Assembly (NCBI GenBank): GCA_009760855.2
Contig: WPIO01000003.1
Coordinates: 11,053,001-11,117,000, forward strand
Length of the DNA stretch: 64,000 bases
DNA from: Cristatella mucedo
Taxonomy: Eukaryota; Bryozoa; Phylactolaemata; Cristatellidae
Direction of reading: 5' to 3'
This document shows, piece after piece, positions 47,101-56,365 of the stretch. Made by a program: the position numbers and the translations under genes. Each line of letters opens with the position of its first letter. The stretch's first letter is position 1. Under the pieces are notes generated by a model. The model had not been told where the DNA came from. It did no database searches and saw nothing but the letters and a program-made list of their open reading frames with translations.

Positions 47101-48784
47101 AGAGAGATGCGACCCGACCCGACCGACGAGCAGAAGCCGTGCAGGCCGTGGTGCCGCTCGACTGCCTTGCACCCACCGTGCTCTCGCCAGGACGGTAGTC
47201 GTAGTCGGACGGCGACAGCGGCTTCCAGTCCGGCACGCTGCCGTGCGGCGTGTCGCTGCACAAGCACACGAGGCGCGTCGTCGCCGGTGGCGGAGGCGGG
47301 CTGCCCTCGCTCTCTGCAGCAGCCGCAGTGGCGGCGGCAGCAGAGACGTCGGCGCCGAGCGGCAGGTAGATGAGCGCCGGCTCGTCTTCGTAGAAGGCGG
47401 AGCCATGTGGGCCGAGCCGCACCACTTGGCTGGCGTGCAGCGAGCGCTCGGTGAGCTGCGGCGTGTAGTATAGATCCTCCACCACGTCGATGGTGAATTC
47501 GTCGGGCACGTAGCCGTTGCGATTGTGTGCCGGTATCACGGCCACGACGTTCTTGTACTTGAGGACGCGCGTGTGGTCGGCGAGCGTCTGCTTCTGCAGT
47601 CTGAAATACGAATCCTCGGCGTCGAGGCAAGACGCCGGGCCTTCGCCGCCTACGCGGTAGAGATCGTCGGCAGCGGAGCCGACGGACGACGACGACGACG
47701 AAGCGTAGCTGCCATCCGCGGCGTGCCGGTCGCACCACTGGACGGTGAAGTCTAACGATCCGGCGCCGGCGCCACCGGTCAGCGTGCTGCCCGACTCGGG
47801 CGACCACTCGCGATCGCTGCTCTCCGAGTCGCTGCTGCCGCCGCGGCACGGGCCGCTGCTGTCCGAATCCCCTTGGGAGCCCTCGTCATCGCAGTGGCTG
47901 CGCGCGTGCTGCCGCCTCGCGCCACCGCCGCCACCAGGGTGGTGCTTAGCGAAAAAGAATCGGCCGCCATCGGAGCCTCGGCAGGGTTCGGATGGCGTGG
48001 CCTCGGAGCCTCGCTCGCCTCCAGACCAGGTCCCATAGTCACTCGTGGCTCCGACAGTGGGCAGAGGCTGCAGCAGTGGCGGCTGCTGCTGGACGGCGGC
48101 TGCCGTGGCATCGGCATCGGAGTGCGGCGACTGGTCCCAGACGGACGAGCCGCTCGCATCGGTCAACTGGCCGAGGCAGAGCGCGGTGGCGATCTGAGAG
48201 CGGAGATAGGCGGTCGGCGACAGGCTGGCCTGGGAGCGGCCGTCCTCGTGACCGTGGCTGATAACGACGCCGAAGTATTCCCTGAGCTTCTCCAGGCCGG
48301 CGACCGAGACCTGCCTGGGAACATTCTCTATCGGGTTCCTCGTTATGTACAGTCTCGCGAGGCTCCGAAGCCGTAATATATCGACATCGACGACTCTAAT
48401 TTTGTTACCCGAGAGGTTGAGACAGCACAACGAATGAAGCGACTTCAAACAGGCGGGCACGGCACTCAGGCAGTTGTGAGAGGCGTCGAGCACTGCCAGG
48501 TTCTTGAGCAGCGACAGCGCTTGCGGCAGATCGTTCAGCCGGTTGTGGCCCAGGCATAGATAACGAAGCCCCTGCAGCAGCCCGACGTCCGGCGGGATGC
48601 TTACGAGGCAGTTGTGGCTCAGCTCAAGCTTGCAGAGATTTTCCCGAAAATGCGGGGCCTGAAGCCCCACAGGATATTCGTGAAGATCGATGCCTCTGAG
48701 ATCTACATTGGTTCTCAGCCACTTACAGGCGTCCACGAGTTCCCGGTCAACTTTGCACAAGCCGCGAAGGCTTCCAGCATTCAT
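40842..48784 (-). CDS. PIDD1: PIDD1-like protein: LRR, two ZU5 with HFS autocleavage sites, UPA, two death domains
   Basis: PIDD1 is a cytosolic/nuclear scaffold that recruits RAIDD and caspase-2 after DNA damage or extra centrosomes, and RIP1/NEMO for NF-kB. Eight exons with GT-AG borders and consistent phases give about 1196 residues (human about 910): 48784-47177, 45661-44881, 44260-44127, 44024-43856, 43740-43600, 43492-43235, 43085-42913 and 41168-40842. Order of parts: LRRs (residues about 40-170), a Ser/Gly-rich linker, ZU5-1 ending in HFS (543-545), ZU5-2 ending in HFS (714-716), a UPA region, a first death domain (about 900-960), a charged linker, and a second death domain (about 1090-1165). 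Two HFS autoproteolysis sites after two ZU5 modules are the hallmark of PIDD1. The extra death domain and long linkers are unusual. The start ATG at 48784 precedes the LRRs directly. An unusual alternative is a related LRR-ZU5-death family. Confidence 0.87.
41945..42265 (-). mobile_element. Tc1/mariner-like 3' end, copy 3
   Basis: Lies in the intron between the last two exons of the PIDD1-like gene. Shares gcattatggccgcacttgct (terminus) and gcctgaattttactgaaaaggtcggctac with copies at 21120 and 35985. No coding frame survives. Confidence 0.6.
42440..42500 (+). repeat. CA-rich microsatellite
   Basis: Mixed (CA)n with GCATGCACACGTATG units, typical slippage sequence in an intron. Confidence 0.8.
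43235..43740 (-). CDS. PIDD1: PIDD1-like exons 5-6: first (extra) death domain
   Basis: Exon 5 (43740-43600) reads MLNVTSDDNWKVFARHLGFT through DPFAMMMGAFQARG. Exon 6 (43492-43235) continues TPQEFMQALYRVGRDF and then a Ser/Asp-rich linker. The pattern of W, LA-type pairs, the MxxxF helix and the closing aliphatic-xx-aliphatic helix is that of a death domain. The splice (gtacgc donor, ctgcag acceptor) sits inside the fold. If the 43235 donor is not used, the frame runs on to a stop at 43143, which would make a shorter isoform ending without the second death domain. Confidence 0.75.
43856..44260 (-). CDS. PIDD1: PIDD1-like exons 3-4: UPA region
   Basis: Exon 3 (44260-44127) reads TIVIRLVSQDFEADTLHGED to FEKQFACIYK. 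Exon 4 (44024-43856) reads GEVVQKGVLGKCIVERVAQD to TATRELA. Phases 2-to-0 and 0-to-1 match their neighbours. Beta-strand alternation and position agree with the UPA domain that packs on ZU5 in PIDD, UNC5 and ankyrins. No motif more specific than that is visible. Confidence 0.75.
44881..45661 (-). CDS. PIDD1: PIDD1-like exon 2: first HFS site, ZU5-2, second HFS site, start of UPA
   Basis: Begins after acceptor ttaacag. The first autocleavage triplet is at the very start (RARHFSMFTAVISS). ZU5-2 runs from GGRIVVPGVPGVEVLFPSGA to TISFAVRHFSWYKALWD, with an inserted proline-rich loop. After the second HFS, the UPA region begins (GLEVICYRSDKKLPEMGNYK). It ends at the strong donor gtgagg in KPKFVRPG. 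A second open frame on the same strand is a GC-rich shadow. Confidence 0.86.
46286..46357 (+). repeat. Inverted partial copy of PIDD1-like exon 1 inside its intron 1
   Basis: The sequence caccctggaggcggcggtgg through gctcccaaggggactcggag is a near match to the reverse complement of about 47850-47945, part of the exon's Gly/Ser-rich linker, with one internal gap of about 13 bases and a second jump at its end. As the exon is on the minus strand, the copy is inverted relative to it. Confidence 0.75.
47177..48784 (-). CDS. PIDD1: PIDD1-like exon 1: LRRs, low-complexity linker, ZU5-1
   Basis: A single 536-codon exon. LRRs read LCKLELSHNCLVSIPPDV, LRYLCLGHNRLNDLPQAL, LAVLDASHNCLSAVPACL and LCCLNLSGNKIRVVDVDI, with a capping LARLYITRNPIENVP. 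Residues about 200-400 are a Ser/Gly/Pro/His-rich linker with glycine, alanine and serine runs, the last from a GAC/GTC microsatellite at 47690-47702. ZU5-1 starts near VVRLGPHGSAFYEDEPALI. It ends at donor gtgggt, and the HFS motif is completed in the next exon (VVIRARHFSMF). Confidence 0.85.
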
Positions 48785-50633
48785 AGCACCTACGAGTTTA
48801 AAGAAGGCTCGTTAAAACGTGCACCGTATGAATGGGGCGAGCACTGTACCGACAAAGTTTATTTACTGCCACTTGCGAGCATCGAGATGGGCACCGACGT
48901 ACGCTCGCTACTGTAGACAGACCATGCCACAAGTAGCGTATGGGCTGCTAGTGGACCGGAGGGCGCCAACTTTGTAATCGGCATTTACATGCAAAAAAGC
49001 GGCCTTAATGCATTATCCGGATGGGAATTAACATAGAAAAACAGCATCTAACCTGCTTTAGGCGTTGCATCTCATTATCCGTTCACATAGCTGCGATACC
49101 CGAGGGGTGTCCCGACACGAGCTGCCGGGTCCAACGGAAACCCCAATGGATATGACAATGGCCGCAACTTCCGGAAGCCCGGATGTTACTACTGCCGCCG
49201 CGTCGCGCGGCTTCACCCCAACGTTTCCATGGCGAGCCCGGGGATGCTGCGTTACGGAAAGCTGGTCAACAGAATCGCTAGGGGCAGCTAGTCGGCGGAA
49301 GTGAAATAATGCGGAGATGCTGACGAAATTCTAGTCTAGGTCTTGACACCAGATCTGAATAGGGTGCCTGCATCGGAGTGATTAGCAATTTCAAGGTCGC
49401 GCGTCGACAGAATTCTACGTTGGCGGGGACGGATTAGCAGATGTTTGGCAGCGAGTGCTTGAATAACGATGCGGCCCGCCGGTGAGACCGTACAGCACTC
49501 GCGAGATCTGGATAGCGAGACCTCTTGTCGTCTTTACATACTTTCGGTGCTAACTTGCAATTTAGCCCTTATGTGTCCCTGGTGCGGCGTATAATCAATC
49601 AGCCGCGTGAGAATAGTGCCGCCGAGGTAAAGCAAAGTCTGCAATCGCTTCTGTTATGAAGCTGGCACGTTCTTCTCTCGCCCTGTAGGATGGCTGCTAG
49701 TTTTCTTCGAAGCTGGCATGTCTGGGACTATAAAGGGGTTCACTAAAGTCAACGAACCTCCTCCGTCGGCGGCCGGCACAGCCGCCGGCGGTGAGACAGC
49801 GCCGAGAGACGCGCCGGCTGATTGACCAGACCTGCAGCCGGTCCGCCGATCCTAGCAACGGCAGGCCGGTCCTTCTACGAAGAGCCGGCCTGCCGTCGGC
49901 AGACGCTTCTGTTCCGACGACCGCGCGTGCCGTAAGCGACGCTGTTGGGGTACCGCAAAGGGAATGCGCGGACGTTTGTCTTGTTTGGCGGCTCGGTAGT
50001 GGCTGACAGCTGAAGTAGAGCTCAAAGTAAGGTTGACCGCGAGATAGCAGCTCGTATGGTTCCACGAGAGGGGCAAGTTGCCCTAGGGCCAGCGTTTAAT
50101 GGTGGCTCAGGTTTTTTTTTTTAGAACTTTCTTGTCAGGCGCTTGAATGAAACAGAAGCGCCCGACCGGGTAGGGTTGATCAAAGGCCAACCCCTATAGC
50201 ACAGGTAAACGTTGAAATCGTTACTGACCTTAAAAAGGCCATACTCTGTAGTATCTAGGTGTGCCGAGCGAGAATAGTACCATCCAGTTTTTTTATTGAC
50301 TCATTTTGAAAATATTTCGTATAGTTCATTTTCTACGTTTCACCGTGTAAGTTTATCCAGTAGGACTTCAGAAACATTCTAAATAAGCCTAGGCTAATGT
50401 AATATCGCATCGCATTGCAGGATGACGTCATGCGCAAATCATCCAGGGTTTATTGCATCCTTTTCTGATGCAATGCAATACTGCCAGGCGGCTGCTGCAG
50501 TAAGCTGAAGTCGTAAGGCCCACTCGGAAAGGTTGAGCATTTACAATGTTTCAGACTGTGTGCGAGAAAGTTTAAGCGACTGTTACATGAAACTGTTATT
50601 ATTTTATCCATTTGGGTACAAAATAGAAAAGTA
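48785..50633. other. Intergenic: 5' flank of the PIDD1-like gene
   Basis: GC-balanced to GC-rich DNA between the PIDD1-like start and the transposon-type gene. Short open frames on both strands at 49065-49304 and 49697-50076 overlap each other and show no motif. The second zone contains internal complementary stretches (gccggcggctg types and ggcaggccggtcc at about 49860), which may mark an unrecognised small transposon. Promoter elements are not identifiable by eye. Confidence 0.5.
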
Positions 50634-52570
50634 ATGCCTCGAAAGTGCGTTAGTAATGTGGACAATTTTTGCTATACATGTGCGGAAGTGGCATTTGCCA
50701 ATCAGAAGAAAAGTATAGCATCCCAAGTGAAGGAGAAGGCATTTCATCTTCACTTGGTATGCAAGATTGGTGGCCAAGGCCAGCCTTGGGCCCGCATGTA
50801 TGCTGTGCCTGTTCACAACAGAGCTTTCGCGGTGGTTGAATGGCAAAATACCATCATCAATGCCGTTTGCATCCCCACGGCGCGAAGAGATCCGAGCTGC
50901 CGCATAAATGTTTGCTACTTCTGCTCGGTTCCTCCCCTTTCCGGCGGAATAAAGAAGCAAGAGAAGTCGATAGCAGTCTACCCAAACATTCCGTCAGCAT
51001 TTAGACCAGTTCCACATGGTGATTTACTTTCTATTCCAAAACCTCAGCAGGATATTCTCTTGATTCGTCTGATAACGACAAGGGCGAGCGGACCTGTCCA
51101 TCTCCTGGTACGTCAGCATGCAGAGATACCAATTTCCACTGCGGTGCATCATCAACCCACACAGAGAATAACTCAGGAGAAACTGAATGATCTGGACTTC
51201 GTGATTCGGACTTATCAAGAACAAGGCGGAGTTGCTAGGATCGGGAATACAACAATGGAATCTTCTCCATGGTGTCACAATTACTTTATATCGAAAGCGC
51301 CACCAGCACTTGGAGCCTTTCTCCCGAGCAAAAAGTAATCTGGTATTCTGTTCTGATATTGAAAGCCTCACGAACGCGTTACAAATCACCCATGACCCAC
51401 ACTAATGGAGGCTATTAGTAGACTTAGAGACTGTGTCTTAAGGCTTTGCTTTTGCACAATGGAAATAATAATTATAACAATAATAATGCACTTGATAAAG
51501 CGCCTAGAAAGAGAACCTAATCTCTTTCTAGGCGCTTTACATTTGCTGCAAAGTGAAATGCTATTGAATGGTAAGTAAAATCACACTTGAAAAACAAACA
51601 AAATGAATAATATGGTTAGGGGTGACATGCACAGAGTCAGCATGCAAATGTGGTTAGTAGCAGCATGCACAGTGTCAGCACGCATAAGCACATAGAGGAC
51701 GAATCACAGGGACCAAACCGTATTCCATCTATTTCAGTAGAACATGGTGTACACATGAAAGAGACAAACGATAGCTTTAAGCAGCTACTGAATTCCACTG
51801 GGTACACCAAGTAAAGCTGGTACCTTTGCTGGGATTTTTAGGCAGTTGCCCTTCAAATGGGACTGCAGCAGGGATGTATAAAATACACGTGGTTCTTATG
51901 TGAGTGGGATGGCCGAGTAGAGGGAATTGCACTACACGCGGAAGGAATGCAGGCAAAATGTAGCAGTCGGAGAGAAGAGTATCCAGCACCCAGCTCGGGT
52001 CGAGGCTCGCCAAATCCTGCTAGCACTCCTTCACGTCAAACTAGGTTTGATGTGAAGAACTTCGTAAAAGCCGCGGACCGGACTTCGCCGTCTTTCCAAT
52101 ACTTGCATGACAAAATTCCCTCGATACAGCGAAGCAAAGATTAAAGAGCGAGTTTTTGCCGGTCCTCATATTCGAGAGCTTTTCAAAGATGACCAGTTCA
52201 ACAACTTGCTGCAGGATGATGTGAAACAAGCCTAAAATACTTGTGGCCTTGTGTCTACAAACTTTCACGGGAATGTTAGGGCAGAAACCTACAAGGAACT
52301 AGTAGAAGGCATGCTGATGCAGTATCAGAAACATGGCTGCAATATGTCTCTACATATTCACTTCCTTCCTTCCCATTTGGATTTCTACCCTGACAACAGT
52401 ATCATGGTTAGTGATGAACGTGGAAGACGTCTTCAAAAAGATATCGCGACAACGGAGCAAAGATACCAAGGAGAATGGTTCACTACAATGCCAGCTGACT
52501 AATGCTAGAAAAATCCCATAGATGCTCCCGAAGAGTTGTACAAGAGACAGGCGAAGGAATCTAAGAAGTA
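50634..52570 (+). pseudogene. Single-exon transposon-type gene, broken, interrupted by a LINE tail
   Basis: The N-terminal frame (50634-51338, 234 codons) begins MPRKCVSNVDNFCYTCAEVA and includes SVPPLSGGIKKQEKS and VYPNIPSAFRPVPHGDLLS. After the LINE insertion, the later part (about 51890-52560) reads CEWDGRVEG, FDVKNFVKAADRTSPSFQYL, GCNMSLHIHFLPSHLDFYPD and DIATTEQRYQGEW. From memory, this combination of blocks belongs to a protein that occurs in many copies in invertebrate genomes and behaves like a transposon gene of unassigned class; I could not check this. The middle is missing, with stops and frameshifts in the second part, so this copy is dead. No terminal repeats were recognised. Confidence 0.6.
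51455..51735 (-). mobile_element. LINE family A 3' end, with perfect tail hairpin
   Basis: Minus-strand copy of the noncoding 3' end. The tail hairpin arms at 51497-51514 and 51521-51538 are an 18-bp perfect inverted repeat with loop acctaa. The AT-rich trinucleotide tail lies at 51463-51488. It is inserted in the transposon-type gene. Confidence 0.8.
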
Positions 52571-52571
52571 G

Positions 52572-53494
52572 TCTATGACTTCAATTTTTGAAATTATTAA
52601 TATGACTTTATTTTTTACAGATATTAGCCATAGTCCTATTTGCTATTGCCATGCATTTTGTGTTGATCTACTCAGTTGATTTTCTGTTGACGGGCCTGCG
52701 CTCAGATGCTGTATCGCGGCCTTGATTTTTCAAGTCTCAGCCTCGTAGACTCGATTTTGGGCGTCAAACGTGGGCGTGGCCCACAACAAGAAGCTGAGCC
52801 TCTGCGAGTACCATAAGCACAAAATTTAGACCGGAAATAACCTTGGGGCGGCGGCTGGATTTTTAAAGGTTGAAATATCCTGCGCAGATGGCAGCATTAG
52901 CAAAAAGTTTGCATTCTATTGTAACTAACGGATACCGATATAGCACCTCGATTTGCTCGTTTTCATGGTCGTTCCCACTTAATGAAAATGACCAAACGCG
53001 TGTTTCGCCTGTAGTTAAAAAAAATAATTGTTGTTTATTCTCTCCATCTCATGAAATCCTTTACCGTGTAAATCTGCCACGTCAATGGAGACGGCTGCCG
53101 GCGGCGCGAACGCCCCGATGTTAGATTAGTGGGCCGCGAGAGATTGGAAACTCCGCCAGTTCCAACGATTGTGCTGTGGGAATTTAAAGCGGCCCCTATG
53201 TATCAGGTTTTTGAATGTCTTCGAACATTTTAAATTTTTTAATCAAGACCTTTGCAAAATCTCTTGCATTCATCACGCCCGACGGCTCGTACGCCTCGCC
53301 CGCAGCGCGGCTTCGGCGTTGGTGGGGAGGAGGAAAGTGGGCGCGGTGGCTTGATGGTGGTGGTCACCGTTCGTCGCGAGAATCCTAGCGGCTATGGGTG
53401 GTGCGTAGCGGCGTCACTTCACGGAGATATGAACGTTATTCTCGCGTTAGCCCTACATCGAATAGAAAAAGCGAAATATTTGAAAGAGCGTCAC
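52572..53494. other. Intergenic, nothing recognised
   Basis: Between the broken transposon-type gene and the next LINE copy. Short frames (52870-53124 and 53169-53551) show no motif and no splice context. Confidence 0.5.
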
Positions 53495-54290
53495 ACTTAT
53501 ACAATAATAATAATATTGATGCACTTGATAAAGCGTCCCGAGATAACTTAATCTCTTTCTAGGCGCTTTACATTTTCTGCATAGCAAACGCGATCGAATG
53601 GTGAGTGGTATCATGCTTGATAAACAACATGAATAACATTGTTAGGGGTGACATGCACAGGGTCAGCATGCAAGTTTGGTTACTGGCAGCATGCAACAGT
53701 GTCAGCATGCATAAGCACATAAAAGACGAATAGCAGGGACCCACTAACTGCTGTCATAAACTGATGCGTTTTTAGTTTCTTTTTAAACGTGGACAAGCCA
53801 GGAGATGTCGTGAAGCAAGTCGGGAGTGAGTTTCAGGCCTTTGGGAGCATACGATTTACAGACATGGTCTCCAAAGGATTTGAGATTTGTACGAAGTATA
53901 AATATACAGTTAGATTCCCAAAGGCGGGTGGTACTATGCTTGGCCTGTTGGGGAGTAGATCTGATAAGTAGCCTGGAACTAAAGAATGAAGGGACCTAAA
54001 AGTGAGTGACAAAACCTTGAAGTCGATCCGTTGCTTGACTGGTAGCCAGTGCAGGTCTGCGAGAAGTGGTGTGATGTGGCACCTGCGACGCTCACGACAC
54101 ACAAGTCTAGCTGCGGAGTTTTGCACCAGCTGTAAGCGCCTGATTGCACATGCCGTTAGGCCAGCAAGCAGTGAGTTACAGAAGTCAAGACGGGATGTCA
54201 CAAATGCATGGACCAACTTAGATGTGATCTCCCTACCTAAACAAGCCCGAGCTTTAGCAATGTTAGCTATGCAGCTGAAAGTAGGCAGAG
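53495..54290 (-). mobile_element. LINE family A, C-terminal RT region and 3' end
   Basis: On the minus strand, a 128-codon open piece (54216-53833) is the end of the reverse transcriptase polyprotein: [20 protein letters not shown], then LLADLHWLPVKQRIDFKVLS and VPGYLSDLLP. This is the least decayed C-terminus of family A here. The 3' end with hairpin and an ATT-rich tail follows to about 53500. The 5' side stops abruptly at about 54290, where AT-rich virus-like sequence begins. Confidence 0.85.
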
Positions 54291-54299
54291 CATTTTTCT

Positions 54300-54945
54300 T
54301 GTTTTCCTACTTTTCTATGATATTTTGGTTTCTATATTTTTACTATTTTTTTATTGTTTTAGAAGGTTTTTCACCAGTTGCTTTTGTAATACTATTATTT
54401 AGATAATCAATAATCTTTGGTAAATTATAAATCCACTCTTTATTTCTAGTATAATCTCCTTTATTAATACCTTATATTTCTTTTTCATACTGTGCAATAA
54501 ATGCTCTCTCAGCTAATATTCTATTCATTCTTTCAACTAATGCAACACTCTTTTTACTAGTACCTTCTATAACACGTGTTTAATGTCTTCATTTCTTTAG
54601 CAAATTCTCCTTTAAACTCTGATCCTGGATCTACTGTTATCTTATTTAGCCATTCTAACGGACCTTTACTATAAATATCTATTATTGCTTGTGTTACTTT
54701 TTTAGAAGACTGTTTTAAGTGGTCTTGAATCCCTAAATCTACTAGCAACATCAATAACACTCAAAGCATATTTATATTAAGAATAATTAGGCATATATAA
54801 AATGTCTGCTTGATGATTTTCATTAGGTTCAACAATATTAAAGAAACCCGTTGGAATGTCTCTAGGTCTTGGTTTGAATACTTGACTTATATCCGAGTCA
54901 GGATTGAATTTACCTTCTTTTTTCTTTCATTTAGAGTTAAAAATG
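54300..54945 (-). pseudogene. rve-family integrase remnant
   Basis: The minus strand shows, in order, NHQADILYMP (first catalytic aspartate), a stop codon soon after, YALSVIDVASRF, KITVDPGSEFKGEF (second aspartate), then after a frame change VERMNRILAERAF (catalytic glutamate region) and a C-terminal stretch ending near TGEKPSKTIKK. The D, D and E residues are at the spacing of retroviral-type integrases as found in Mavericks. An in-frame TAA, a frameshift after about 54565 and a further stop near 54475 disable it. In this element class the integrase usually lies near one end, which fits its place beside the left border. Confidence 0.82.
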
Positions 54946-54959
54946 ACATACTATAGAGA

Positions 54960-55277
54960 ATGGAAATATTGTGTGACATATGTTTAAATACATTTAGTGA
55001 AATCGAATACCTTGAATCAGGCCATCCTTATTGTAAACAACCAAAAAGAAAAAGACCAAAACAAAAGTATAAAATTCGTTGTGATATCTGTGATCTAGAT
55101 ATGAATGAATTTGAATTTGATTCTAGTCTTTTACGTAATGATACAAGTATTATTTGTTCATATTACACCATAAATTCTAATACATTTAAAAAAGAGAGAC
55201 CAACTAAATTATATTCATTAGTTAAGAAACACTTAAAAAAGGATGTTTTTCTACTTCATGTTAACATCATTGTTTAG
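54960..55277 (+). CDS. Cys-rich small ORF, opposite strand, unidentified
   Basis: A 105-codon frame in the AT-rich block starts MEILCDICLNTFSEIEYLES and has CxxC, HxxxC and a second CDICD pair, suggesting a zinc-binding fold. A lysine-rich stretch (KRKRPKQKYK) follows. After the stop another frame continues with related character to about 55420, so the original may have been longer. It starts 15 bases from the integrase start region on the other strand, as if the two were divergently transcribed. I do not recognise it, and it may be a remnant. Confidence 0.45.
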   Translation: MEILCDICLNTFSEIEYLESGHPYCKQPKRKRPKQKYKIRCDICDLDMNEFEFDSSLLRNDTSIICSYYTINSNTFKKERPTKLYSLVKKHLKKDVFLLHVNIIV

Positions 55278-55384
55278 GCCATGAAGCTATTTGTGCTATT
55301 TCAAAACTATTCCCACTTGTTAACGGTAAACGTAAAGCAACTAAGTTAAAAGAGTTGATTGTTTTAATTGTTCATTTATATTTC

Positions 55385-55679
55385 TCAGGAGGCTACATAA
55401 CTGACCAAGAGGTTTACCTTTAAATTTCCAAGATTATCAATGAAGTAATAATCAGTTGATAATCTACTAAAATAAGCATAATATTTTAAGTCAACACCTC
55501 CACTTGGAGAAGTATTTATAGCTCTTATTTCACCAGATACAACAGTTGTATCACTACTAGGTCTAAGAGATACACAATTATATGCACCAACAACCACAAC
55601 ACTTAATATCATTATAGGTTATGATGCTTTATTTTTCCGTGAATAAGATGCTGATAGATTTATAATTAAATTCAATGCT
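55385..55679 (-). pseudogene. Fragment downstream of the repeat protein, unidentified
   Basis: A 75-codon frame (55612-55385) includes VVVVGAYNCVSLRPSSDTTV and LKYYAYFSRLSTDYYFID. It follows the ITNxADP-repeat frames on the same strand and could be the C-terminal part of that protein or a separate one. No family is recognised. Confidence 0.4.
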
Positions 55680-56245
55680 TTAGGACTCATTGAGATTGAT
55701 ATTACTTCTGTAATTTTTAACTGTTTTATCTACATAAGATTTTGTTGCAACATCAGAAGGATGAACAGGATCAGCAACATTTGTTATTGAATTTCCACCC
55801 ATATTTATATTTATTGTTGAAGGAAATGCTTTTAGTAATACATCGCGTTTCATTCCTCCATAAGTAACGCAATAATCTTCATTTAATACACATGGATTAG
55901 CATTACCTGAATTCCAATAAGTAGACGTTATAGCATAACTATTCATGTTTAAATCTCCTAACATCGTATTACTTGTTTTTTGACATAATTATTTATTTGA
56001 CTAACATTAACACCATCACTAGGATTAACACCTGATCCGAGATTAGTAATGGTCTTACCAGCAAGATTAAATGATGCTCCTGAATTAACAACAAAATTAG
56101 CATCTGCATAAGATTTTGTTACAGCATCACTATAATTTATTGGATCAGCCAAATTTATGACTCTATTTCGATTTGCGTTAAGATCTGATAATATATATCC
56201 ATTAATTTTTGAAACATAACTAGTTGAATTAAACTTTGAAGTCAT
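55680..56245 (-). pseudogene. Fibre-like protein with ITNxADP/SDxxTKSYxD repeats
   Basis: Two adjoining frames (56245-55958 and 55964-55680) carry repeats of one pattern: RVINLADPINYSDAVTKSY, KTITNLGSGVNPSDGVNVSQ and NSITNVADPVHPSDVATKSY, each followed by an aspartate-type end. Repeats of this kind (a Gly/Asn turn, ITNxxDP, then ATKxYVD) are typical of trimeric fibres on phages and some animal DNA viruses, where they form the shaft or its attachment. A frame change sits between the two frames. I infer a virion fibre or spike-like role only from the pattern. Confidence 0.6.
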
Positions 56246-56365
56246 CTATATATTCATTGACTAATACTTTAATTCTATCTAGAACTTGCCTTACAATTGG
56301 TACTATTCTTGCAAACCTTCTCAATTCTTCTTCTTCTATTACTTTTATTTCTACTTTTTTATATA

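Noticed and set aside
46926-47849. 307-codon minus-strand frame
   Set aside because: Shadow of the LRR exon in another frame, composed of Arg/Ala/Pro runs.
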